Assembly (NCBI GenBank): GCA_002297415.1
Contig: DBKZ01000010.1
Location: 1-29,750, forward strand
Direction: 5' to 3'
Length of the DNA: 29,750 nucleotides
Source: Ruminococcaceae bacterium UBA737
GTDB lineage: Bacteria; Bacillota; Clostridia; Oscillospirales; Acutalibacteraceae
Shown here: positions 23,357 through 29,750 of the stretch, piece by piece
How positions within the stretch are numbered: position 1 is the stretch's first letter
Layout: every line of letters starts with the position of its first letter
Notes under the pieces: generated by a model
Database searches by the model: none
Told to the model about the DNA's origin: nothing
What the model saw: only the letters and a program-made list of their open reading frames with translations
Program-made: the position numbers and the translations under genes

Positions 23357-24706
23357 ATGTTTAAATCGGAATATTTAAATAGGGTTTATGCGTCTGTTGA
23401 AAAGCGCAGCCCCGGAGAAAAAGAATTTTTGCAGGCTGTCTATGAAGTTCTCGAATCCTTAGAGCCCGTAGTTGAGGCGGATAAGCGAATTGAGGCTAAC
23501 GGCGTTTTAGAGCGTATCGTTGAGCCTGAGCGCCAGATTTTCTTCCGCGTTTCTTGGGTTGACGATAACGGAAAGGTTCAGGTAAACCGCGGATACCGCG
23601 TTCAGTTCAATTCCGCGATCGGTCCTTATAAGGGCGGAATAAGACTTCATCCGTCGGTAAACGCTTCCGTAATCAAGTTCTTAGGCTTTGAGCAGATATT
23701 TAAAAACAGCCTTACAGGTCTTCCTATAGGCGGCGGTAAGGGCGGCTCCGATTTTGACCCGAAGGGCAAGTCGGACGGCGAAATAATGCGCTTCTGCCAG
23801 AGCTTTATGACAGAGCTTTCTAAGCATATCGGTGCCGATACCGATGTTCCCGCAGGCGATATCGGAACAGGTGCCAGAGAAATCGGCTTTATGTTCGGTC
23901 AGTATAAGAGACTCAGAAATGAATATACAGGCGTGCTTACAGGTAAGGGCCTTTCTTACGGTGGCTCTCTCGCCCGTACCGAGGCTACAGGCTACGGTCT
24001 TTGCTATTTCGTTGAAGAAATGCTAAACTGCATGAAGAACGATTCGTTTAAGGGCAAAACCGTTGTTGTTTCGGGCTCCGGAAATGTTGCTATTTATGCT
24101 AATGAAAAGGCAACAGAGCTTGGCGCTAAGGTTGTAGCTATGTCCGATTCAAACGGATATATTTATGATGAAAAGGGTATCGACCTTGCTGTTGTAAAGC
24201 AGATAAAAGAGGTTGAGCGCGGAAGAATCAAGGAATATGTAAACCGCGTTGAAGGCGCCGAGTATCACGAGGGCTGCAAGGGAATCTGGACAGTTAAGTG
24301 CGATATCGCTCTTCCCTGCGCTACTCAGAACGAAATTGACGAAGAGTCCGCAAAGGCTTTAGTTGCAAACGGCGTAACGGCAGTAGGCGAGGGTGCAAAT
24401 ATGCCTTCAACTCCCGAAGCTATTGCGGTATTCCAGAATTCCGGCGTTCTCTTTGCTCCCGCAAAGGCTGCAAACGCAGGCGGTGTTGCAACCTCAGCTC
24501 TTGAAATGAGCCAGAACTCCATGCGTTACAGCTGGACATTTGAAGAGGTTGACGCTAAGCTTAAAAACATTATGGTTAATATCTTCCATAATGCCAATAA
24601 TGCCGCTGAGAAATACGGCCTTAAAGGAAACCTCGTAGCAGGCGCTAATATCGCAGGCTTTGAAAAGGTTGCCGACGCAATGATCGCTCAGGGCATTGCT
24701 TACTGA
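23357..24706 (+). CDS. gdhA: Glutamate dehydrogenase, hexameric NADP-type
   Basis: Interconverts 2-oxoglutarate plus ammonium and glutamate. The 449-residue protein has the substrate-site segment GPYKGGIRLHPSV (89-101), the catalytic-lysine motif PIGGGKGGSDFDP (123-135), DVPAGDIGTGAREIGFMFG, and the Rossmann loop GSGNVAIYA. Length and the strong KGGSDFDPKGKSDGEIMRFC match the roughly 450-residue family that is usually NADP-linked, but cofactor choice cannot be proved by eye. I chose the ATG at 23357, with GGAGG 8 nt before it, over an in-frame TTG at 23342 that overlaps that ribosome binding site. It is a single-gene unit with its own promoter and terminator. Confidence 0.97.
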   Translation: MFKSEYLNRVYASVEKRSPGEKEFLQAVYEVLESLEPVVEADKRIEANGVLERIVEPERQIFFRVSWVDDNGKVQVNRGYRVQFNSAIGPYKGGIRLHPSVNASVIKFLGFEQIFKNSLTGLPIGGGKGGSDFDPKGKSDGEIMRFCQSFMTELSKHIGADTDVPAGDIGTGAREIGFMFGQYKRLRNEYTGVLTGKGLSYGGSLARTEATGYGLCYFVEEMLNCMKNDSFKGKTVVVSGSGNVAIYANEKATELGAKVVAMSDSNGYIYDEKGIDLAVVKQIKEVERGRIKEYVNRVEGAEYHEGCKGIWTVKCDIALPCATQNEIDEESAKALVANGVTAVGEGANMPSTPEAIAVFQNSGVLFAPAKAANAGGVATSALEMSQNSMRYSWTFEEVDAKLKNIMVNIFHNANNAAEKYGLKGNLVAGANIAGFEKVADAMIAQGIAY

Positions 24707-24725
24707 TAAATATATTTATAATATT

Positions 24726-24766
24726 AACTCGCCGTTCCTTAAGATTAAGGAACGGCGAGTTTTTTA
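24726..24766. terminator. Terminator between gdhA and the P1B ATPase gene
   Basis: A near-perfect inverted repeat of 15-17 bp (AACTCGCCGTTCCTT at 24726-24740, complement at 24747-24761) followed by a T6 run. It serves gdhA and probably also the converging gene. Confidence 0.9.
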
Positions 24767-24776
24767 TATTGTGGAT

Positions 24777-26633
24777 TTAAAATTTTGTTTTAAGCGCTCT
24801 CATTGCGTTGCAGACCGCTATTACCATAACGCCGACATCCGCAATCGCCGCAAGCCACATAACTCCGGGGATTCCGATTATTGAAAGAATAAGAACAAGT
24901 ATCTTTATGCTTATTGAAAAGACAATGTTCTGTACCGCAATTGAGTTTGTGTATTTGGAAATTTTAACGCAGGTTGAAACCTTTGAAATGTTATCGTCCA
25001 TGATAACAATGTCGGCGGCTTCAATTGCCGCGTCGCTTCCGAGACCGCCCATCGCAATTCCGACATCGGCTCTCATCAAAACGGGCGCGTCGTTTATTCC
25101 GTCTCCCGTAAATACGGTTTTGCCGTTTTCCTGAGCCATTATTTCCTCGGTCTTTTTAACCTTGTCTGCCGGCATAAGCTCGCAGTGATATTCGTCAATT
25201 TTCGTAAGCTTAGCTATGTTTTCCGCGGCGGCTTTCTTGTCGCCTGTAAGCATTACGGTCTTAATTCCCTCAGCCTTAAGCTTTTTGATTGCCGAAATGC
25301 TTTCGGATTTTAAAACATCGGATATAACAATGTGTCCGGCATATTTTCCGCCGCATGCAACATGAATTACCGTTCCCTCAATGTGACAGGAGTGATATTC
25401 AATGCCGTTTTGAGTCATAAGCTTTTCGTTTCCTACAAGCAATTGCTCCTTGTTTTCGGTAACTGCGCTCATGCCCATTCCCGAAAGCTCCTTGACATCG
25501 GAAATATCTCCCTCATAGTCAAGCTTTTTGATTTTTGCCGCCGCTATAATCGACTGCGAAATAGGATGGCTTGAAAATGACTCAACCCTTGCCGCCATGG
25601 TAAGAAGCGCATCCTCGTCGATGCTTTCGGGATGAATTGCAACTACCTGAAATTTGCCCTTGGTAAGAGTTCCGGTCTTGTCGAAAATACAGCATTTCGC
25701 ATGCGTAAGATTTTCAATCGCTTCCGCACCCTTTATAAGAATACCGTCTCTCGACGCTCCGCCTATCGCGCAGAAATATGTCAGCGGAACCGAAATTACA
25801 AGCGCGCACGGACAGGATACAACAAGGAACGAAATCGCGCTGTAAATATACTTGTGAAAATCACCCGTAATAATAGATGGTATAATCGCATAAAGAATTG
25901 CAAGGACAACAACTATAGGTGTGTAAACCTTTGAAAACTTCGTTATAAACTTTTCGGTTTTCGCTTTTTTGTCCGCCGAATGCTCAACAAGGTCAAGAAT
26001 TCTTGCTACCGTCGAATCCTTGTATTCGCTTTCAACCTTTATCTTTAATACGGCATTTAAGTTGATTCCGCCGCTGTAAATTCTGTCTGAAGCCTTAACG
26101 TCTACAGGAACGCTTTCGCCTGTAAGCGCGCTGTTGTCAACCGAGCTTTCGCCCTCTGCTACGGTTCCGTCAAGCGCTATCTTTTCCCCGGGTTTTACCA
26201 CAATGATTTCTCCGACCTTAACATCCTTAGGGTCAACCGTGGTTATAACGCCGTCTCTTTCAACGCTTACCGTTTCTGCCTTTAAATCCATAAGCGAGCT
26301 GATTTTCTTTCTGCTGTTGTCGGACGCGATATCCTCGAATAATTCTCCGACATTGAAAAACAGCATTACAAATACCGCTTCGGGGTATTCGCCTATGATA
26401 AACGCCGCAACCGTCGCAAGTACCATTAAAAACGCCTCGTCGAAAAATTCGCCGTGGAAGATGTTTTTAAATGCTTCCGCAATCGCCTCGTAGCCGGCTA
26501 CAAGATATGGGATAACATAAAGCAATATTCTCCCGAAAACGGGAAGAGTCAATGTCTTGTCGACAATAACCGCGGCTAAGAATAAAACCACCGTCAGCCC
26601 TATTTTGATGATACTTTCCTTGTGTTCTTTCAT
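24777..26633 (-). CDS. P1B-type heavy-metal ATPase, zinc/cadmium type
   Basis: An ATP-driven exporter of a soft divalent metal. From the ATG at 26633 (618 residues): TGES (171-174, actuator), the membrane metal site SCPCAL (273-278), the phosphorylated aspartate in DKTGTLT (318-324), HP (356-357, the P1B mark), and TGDGINDAP. The last membrane segment has an Asp followed by Gly (AIADVGVMV), the P1B-2 pattern for Zn2+/Cd2+/Pb2+. There is no N-terminal HMA domain and no Cys/His-rich tail, which is shorter than ZntA/CadA. I prefer ATG 26633 to ATG 26639 because GGAGG is only 1 nt from the latter. It follows its ArsR-type regulator directly and is repressed with it. Confidence 0.95.
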   Translation of the reverse strand: MKEHKESIIKIGLTVVLFLAAVIVDKTLTLPVFGRILLYVIPYLVAGYEAIAEAFKNIFHGEFFDEAFLMVLATVAAFIIGEYPEAVFVMLFFNVGELFEDIASDNSRKKISSLMDLKAETVSVERDGVITTVDPKDVKVGEIIVVKPGEKIALDGTVAEGESSVDNSALTGESVPVDVKASDRIYSGGINLNAVLKIKVESEYKDSTVARILDLVEHSADKKAKTEKFITKFSKVYTPIVVVLAILYAIIPSIITGDFHKYIYSAISFLVVSCPCALVISVPLTYFCAIGGASRDGILIKGAEAIENLTHAKCCIFDKTGTLTKGKFQVVAIHPESIDEDALLTMAARVESFSSHPISQSIIAAAKIKKLDYEGDISDVKELSGMGMSAVTENKEQLLVGNEKLMTQNGIEYHSCHIEGTVIHVACGGKYAGHIVISDVLKSESISAIKKLKAEGIKTVMLTGDKKAAAENIAKLTKIDEYHCELMPADKVKKTEEIMAQENGKTVFTGDGINDAPVLMRADVGIAMGGLGSDAAIEAADIVIMDDNISKVSTCVKISKYTNSIAVQNIVFSISIKILVLILSIIGIPGVMWLAAIADVGVMVIAVCNAMRALKTKF

Positions 26634-26635
26634 AA

Positions 26636-26968
26636 TCATTCCTCCGTAATGTGTTCAAGACCCTGATTTATAATTGTTTCGACATGGTCGTCTGCAAGAG
26701 AGTAAAAACAGGTTTTTCCGTCTCTCCTGTATTTTACAAGCCCCGCGCTCTTAAGAAGCCTTAATTGGTGCGATATAGCGGATGATGTCATGTCAAGCCT
26801 TTGCGCAATATCGTTTACGCATAGCTCGCTGTTTAACAGCACATAAAGAATTCGGATTCTTGTGGAATCTCCGAACAGCCTGTAAAGCTCCGCTAAATCA
26901 TAAAGAGTGTCGATGGGGGGAAGACTGCCGTTAAGCTTAGCCTTTCCGGTTTTTCCGTTTTCCGTAAT
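26636..26968 (-). CDS. ArsR/SmtB-family metal sensor, probable zinc repressor
   Basis: Winged-helix repressor of metal export. Read from ATT at 26968 it has 110 residues, a normal length: a polar N-terminus, LYRLFGDSTRIRILYVL, ELCVNDIAQRLDMTSSAISHQLRLLKSAGLV (the DNA-reading helices), a KTCFYSL wing, and a C-terminal helix. That helix carries Asp93, His95, His106 and Glu109, which fits the alpha5 zinc site DxH-x10-HxxE of SmtB/CzrA. The ELCVCDL motif of CadC/ArsR has lost its second Cys (ELCVND), consistent with an alpha5 sensor. A later in-frame GTG at 26842 would remove the first helices. No ATG, GTG or TTG lies between the upstream stop and 26842, so ATT is the best start. The ATPase gene follows 2 nt later. 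Confidence 0.88.
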   Translation of the reverse strand: MTENGKTGKAKLNGSLPPIDTLYDLAELYRLFGDSTRIRILYVLLNSELCVNDIAQRLDMTSSAISHQLRLLKSAGLVKYRRDGKTCFYSLADDHVETIINQGLEHITEE

Positions 26969-26986
26969 ACCACCTCATTCAAACGA

Positions 26987-27002
26987 TTGAATAATTGTTC
27001 AA
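26987..27002. promoter_or_regulatory. ArsR/SmtB-type operator
   Basis: The inverted repeat TTGAA-TAATTG-TTCAA contains the TGAA-N6-TTCA core typical of SmtB/CzrA operators; read on the minus strand, TGAACAATTATTCA is close to the SmtB site. It covers the predicted transcription start of the regulator-ATPase operon. Confidence 0.75.
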
Positions 27003-27011
27003 CTGTTGTTT

Positions 27012-27039
27012 ATTATACTCCGTAGTGCTGTTTTGTCAA
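27012..27039 (-). promoter_or_regulatory. Promoter of the zinc regulator-ATPase operon
   Basis: On the minus strand TTGACA (27039-27034) and TATAAT (27017-27012) with a 16-bp spacer; the operator lies immediately downstream. Confidence 0.88.
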
Positions 27040-27126
27040 GAGAAAATATAAAATTTTTTTAAAAAGTATCAAACGGACATAAAACTGAATAGTATATTGC
27101 AGAAATTGTAATTAAGGGGAATGAAT

Positions 27127-28197
27127 ATGAAAACAGTTAAAAAACATGCTTTTTTAGCCGCAAATTCCTGCGAGGGCTTTGTTTCGCATTTCGGAGATTT
27201 CTTTAAAAGCACTGACGGCTGGAGGGTATACATAATAAAGGGCGGACCGGGGACCGGAAAATCCTCGTTTATGAAAAAGTTAGCTTTAAGCGCAAGGGCA
27301 AAAAAGCAAAGCGTTATCGAGTGCCCGTGCAGCAGCGACCCAGACTCTTTAGACGCGGTAATAATCGAGAATAATAAGGCGGTCGTGCTTGACGGTACCG
27401 CTCCGCATGTAGTTGAGCCCATATACCCGGGGGCGGTTGAAAACATTATAAATTTAGGCGAGTTTTATGATTCGGATATGCTTTATAAAAACCGAGCGCA
27501 AATAAAGCTTTTGACCGACAGAAACAAAATCGTTCACGGTATCGCCTCAGCTTATCTTTCCGCCGCGGGCGAGCTGCTTGAAAAAAGCGTTGAAGCGCAA
27601 AAAAGAGCGGTTGATTTTGAAAAAACGCAGAGATATGCGAAAACGATTATAAAAAAATATTTTAAAAACGGCAAAAAGCAGGTTAAACCGACCTGCAGAT
27701 TTTTAAGCGGTATAACTCCAAAGGGCTTTTATGATTTTTCATCAGAGCTTTATGAAAGGTGCAAAAATAGGGTTATTATTTCCGATAATATCGGAGTGGT
27801 TTCAAGTTGTATTATCGGAATTTTAAAGGAAGAGGCAGGGAGGCGCGGTCTTGAGGCAACAGTCTATAAAAATCCCTTTTTACCGAGCCTTATTTATGAC
27901 CATATCGAAATTCCGTCCTTAAATCTTTGCGTTATGACCGAAAACCGCTTTATAAAGATAAATTCAGATATAAGAAGAATTCACGCAAGAAGATTTTTAA
28001 AGCCGCAAAGCGGTGAAAAAAATCAGAGAAGCTTTGAAAAGCGTGTGTTCAGTGAGCTTATCTTAAGCGCCGTAAATATTTTAAAAACCGCAAAGAGCGT
28101 GCATGATGAGCTTGAAAGCTATTATATTTCCGCTATGGATTTCGATAATCTGAATGTTTATGCTCAAAAAAAGATAAAAGATATTATAGGAAGCTGA
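27127..28197 (+). CDS. Conserved P-loop ATPase of unknown role (PRK06851-like)
   Basis: A 356-residue cytoplasmic protein with a Walker A motif GGPGTGKSS at 39-47, preceded by GWRVYIIK. Further conserved-looking stretches are IECPCSSDPDSLDAVII and AVVLDGTAPHVVEPIYPGA, which carries a Walker B-like VVLDG, and later CRFLSGITPKGF. I recognise these as the pattern of a family annotated PRK06851 in Firmicutes; its function is, to my knowledge, not established. The start is ATG 27127, with AAGGGGA about 6 nt before it; ATG 27121 is too close to that site. It precedes murI but has a separate unit, because murI carries its own promoter. Confidence 0.82.
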   Translation: MKTVKKHAFLAANSCEGFVSHFGDFFKSTDGWRVYIIKGGPGTGKSSFMKKLALSARAKKQSVIECPCSSDPDSLDAVIIENNKAVVLDGTAPHVVEPIYPGAVENIINLGEFYDSDMLYKNRAQIKLLTDRNKIVHGIASAYLSAAGELLEKSVEAQKRAVDFEKTQRYAKTIIKKYFKNGKKQVKPTCRFLSGITPKGFYDFSSELYERCKNRVIISDNIGVVSSCIIGILKEEAGRRGLEATVYKNPFLPSLIYDHIEIPSLNLCVMTENRFIKINSDIRRIHARRFLKPQSGEKNQRSFEKRVFSELILSAVNILKTAKSVHDELESYYISAMDFDNLNVYAQKKIKDIIGS

Positions 28198-28236
28198 AAA
28201 AGCATTTTTTAAAGCCGCTTTCTTTGGACAAAACAG

Positions 28237-28265
28237 TTGCAGAATTCGAAAAAATATGGTATCAT
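28237..28265 (+). promoter_or_regulatory. Promoter of murI-DUF1934-argS
   Basis: TTGCAG at 28237-28242 and TATCAT at 28260-28265 with a 17-bp spacer, 42 bp before the murI start. Confidence 0.7.
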
Positions 28266-28307
28266 AATATGAAGTTTTCTGCACTTTTAAAAAAGGAGGC
28301 GGCAGTT

Positions 28308-29126
28308 TTGTCGGATAACAGGGCAATAGGTCTTTTTGACTCCGGAATAGGCGGACTCACCGTCGCAAAGGAAATAATGAAAGAGTTACCTGATGAGAGC
28401 ATTGTTTATTTCGGGGATACCGGAAGAGTGCCTTACGGCACAAAGAGCCATGATATTATAAAAAAATACGCCTTGCAGGATGAAAAATTTTTACTTAAAA
28501 ATAATGTTAAGCTGATTGTTGCGGCTTGCGGAACGGTCTCGTCTGTCGCTTATGATACGGGAAAAACTCTTCCTGTTCCTTTTGTGGAAGTGGTTTCAAA
28601 TTCGGTGAAAGCGGCAGTCAGGGCTACCGTCAATAAAAAAATCGGGGTGCTGGCAACAAGCGCAACTATAAAAACTCAGGCGCATAAAAAGCAGATTTTA
28701 AAGCTTATTCCCGATGCCGAGGTTATTGAAAACAGCGCGACAATGCTTGTTTCCTTGGTTGAGGCGGGCTGGACCGATAAAAATGACCCCGTGGTTAAAG
28801 AAACTGTAAGAAGATATCTTGAGCCTATGAAAAAAGCAGGCGTTGATACGCTGATTTTAGGCTGCACGCATTTTCCCGTGCTTGAAGATATTATAGCGTC
28901 CGAAATGGGCGAGGGAACAGCTTTAATAAATATGGGAACGGCAACGGCGCAGGCTGTAAAGGCACAGCTTGAAAGCTCAGGTCTTTCAAATGACGGTTTA
29001 AGCCTTCCCGAATATAAATTTTTCGTAAGCGATAAGACCGAGGCATTTGAAAAAACCGCGGCAACGCTTCTCGGCATGGATATTGAAAAGGATTTTCTTG
29101 AACAGGTGGATATAGAGGCTGTATGA
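28308..29126 (+). CDS. murI: Glutamate racemase
   Basis: Makes D-glutamate for peptidoglycan by a two-cysteine acid/base mechanism. The 272-residue protein has FDSGIGGLTV (10-19), FGDTGRVPYG (35-44), the first catalytic cysteine Cys74 in AACGTVSS and the second, Cys186, in LGCTHFP. The usual residue after the first Cys is Asn (CNT); here it is Gly, a variant I believe occurs in clostridial members. The start is TTG 28308 with AAAGGAGG (28292-28299) 8 nt upstream; a longer reading from 28224 runs through the promoter and would add 28 unrelated residues. The stop overlaps the next start as ATGA. Confidence 0.96.
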   Translation: MSDNRAIGLFDSGIGGLTVAKEIMKELPDESIVYFGDTGRVPYGTKSHDIIKKYALQDEKFLLKNNVKLIVAACGTVSSVAYDTGKTLPVPFVEVVSNSVKAAVRATVNKKIGVLATSATIKTQAHKKQILKLIPDAEVIENSATMLVSLVEAGWTDKNDPVVKETVRRYLEPMKKAGVDTLILGCTHFPVLEDIIASEMGEGTALINMGTATAQAVKAQLESSGLSNDGLSLPEYKFFVSDKTEAFEKTAATLLGMDIEKDFLEQVDIEAV

Positions 29127-29548
29127 AGAATGTTATAATTAAAATAAAGGGAACTCAGGTCAATCATAATGAAAAAGATGAAAATGTAATCGAGTTTTCT
29201 ACTGACGGAAAGCTTGAAAGCATAGAGAACGGCGTCTGTCTTTACTATGATGAAAGCGAGCTTTTGGGCGCTGAAAACTGCCGTTCGTCCCTTTCGGTGC
29301 TTAAAGACCGCTCGGTAGTCCTTGAAAGAACCGGAGATATGAATTCAAGACTTGTCATAGAAGCGGACAAGCGTAATAATTGCTTTTATGACACCCCCTA
29401 CGGCAGTATGAAAATAGGGATTTACGGCGAGCTTATCGAAAGCACCTTAAATGAAAACGGCGGAGAATTAAAGCTTAAATATACTCTTGATTCCGATTTA
29501 AAGCCGATAAGCATAAATAAACTTGAAATAAAGGTAAATGAGGTATAA
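29123..29548 (+). CDS. DUF1934 (YwiB-like) beta-barrel protein
   Basis: A 141-residue soluble protein matching the DUF1934 / YwiB family in start (VIIKIKGTQ), in the DxxYDTPYGSMKIGIYG-type core (here FYDTPYGSMKIG) and in position: in Bacillus the homologue ywiB sits directly before argS, as here. The fold is expected to be a calycin-like barrel. The molecular role is unknown to me. It overlaps murI by 4 nt (ATGA) and is followed by argS after 2 nt, so the three are one unit. Confidence 0.9.
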   Translation: MKNVIIKIKGTQVNHNEKDENVIEFSTDGKLESIENGVCLYYDESELLGAENCRSSLSVLKDRSVVLERTGDMNSRLVIEADKRNNCFYDTPYGSMKIGIYGELIESTLNENGGELKLKYTLDSDLKPISINKLEIKVNEV

Positions 29549-29550
29549 AA

Positions 29551-29750
29551 ATGACATATACGGCTCTTGTTGCGCGTGAACAAATTAAAACAGCGGTTAT
29601 AAACGCGGTAAAAAAAGCGATTGAATCAGGGCAGCTTCCTAAAGCCGAGCTTTCGGATTTCAATGTGGAAGCCCCCGCAAACCGCGAGCACGGAGATTAT
29701 GCGGTAAATGCGGCGCTCGTATGGGCAAGATGCTTTCATAAAGCGCCCTC
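29551..29750 (+). CDS. argS: Arginyl-tRNA synthetase, 5' part only
   Basis: The first 66 codons of a gene cut by the window end. The start ATG at 29551 follows GAGGT. The visible protein has the N-terminal additional domain of ArgRS, with VEAPANREHGDYAVNAALVWAR resembling the conserved PxxxEHGDxAxNxAMxLAK. The catalytic HIGH and KMSK motifs lie outside the window. The adjacent DUF1934 gene supports the call. Confidence 0.93.
   Translation, partial: MTYTALVAREQIKTAVINAVKKAIESGQLPKAELSDFNVEAPANREHGDYAVNAALVWARCFHKAP

Noticed and set aside
26636..26842. A 68-residue ArsR protein starting at GTG 26842
   Set aside because: It would lack the N-terminal helices (LYRLFGDSTRIRIL) that are clearly encoded upstream in the same frame.
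27069..27446. A 125-codon minus-strand frame before the P-loop gene
   Set aside because: Covers the Walker A coding region of the plus-strand gene and has no family signature.
28187..28225. A possible terminator after the P-loop gene
   Set aside because: Only a 5-bp AAAGC/GCTTT pairing with a long loop; too weak to call.
1..29750. CRISPR arrays, tRNA/rRNA genes, IS elements, prophage or attachment sites
   Set aside because: None seen: no regular repeat-spacer pattern, no transposase or integrase frame, and no tRNA-like cloverleaf noticed by eye. A tRNAscan or IS search would be needed to exclude small items.

Overview
The window looks like chromosomal DNA of a low-to-moderate-GC Gram-positive anaerobe of class Clostridia, perhaps Ruminococcaceae/Oscillospirales-like; I cannot name a genus. 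The evidence is strong AGGAGG-type ribosome binding sites, frequent TTG starts, a threonyl T-box leader, a DUF1934 (YwiB-like) gene directly before argS as in other Firmicutes, an (S/P)PxTG-type sorting signal, and acetate kinase with a hexameric-type glutamate dehydrogenase. Most of it is housekeeping DNA with clean operon boundaries; I see no prophage, IS element, CRISPR array, tRNA or rRNA.

Layout: (1) 14-2560, a secreted sortase-type surface protein and a membrane-anchored HtrA protease. (2) 2627-9338, a complete F1Fo ATP synthase operon (atpI-B-E-F-H-A-G-D-C) with a near-consensus promoter and an end hairpin. Its c subunit carries a two-carboxylate, sodium-type ion site and its epsilon subunit lacks the C-terminal helical domain. 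(3) 9353-13211, minus strand, a three-gene membrane module: a GT2-GtrA-phosphodiester glycosidase fusion, a membrane-anchored protein of unknown function and a PAP2 lipid phosphatase. I regard this as the most novel part of the window. (4) 13227-15478, minus strand, the tRNA acetate ligase tmcAL and a mutarotase-like protein, with a promoter interlocked with that of ackA. (5) 15479-18297, acetate kinase, a structured intergenic element and a galactokinase-family gene. (6) 18338-21039, nagB-nagA divergent from an AraC-type regulator. (7) 21041-23258, thrS behind a T-box riboswitch, divergent from gdhA (23299-24766). (8) 24777-27039, a zinc/cadmium-type P1B ATPase with its SmtB/CzrA-like repressor and a matching operator. 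(9) 27127-29750, a P-loop protein, glutamate racemase, DUF1934 and the start of argS, which runs off the window.

The genes fit an anaerobe that takes up amino sugars and galactose-type sugars, makes ATP through acetate kinase, maintains or uses an ion gradient that is probably sodium, and assimilates or releases ammonium through NagB and GdhA. Each convergent gene pair is separated by a hairpin with T-runs usable on one or both strands. Two regulator genes (AraC and ArsR types) have no ATG, GTG or TTG start in a sensible place and may both start at ATT.
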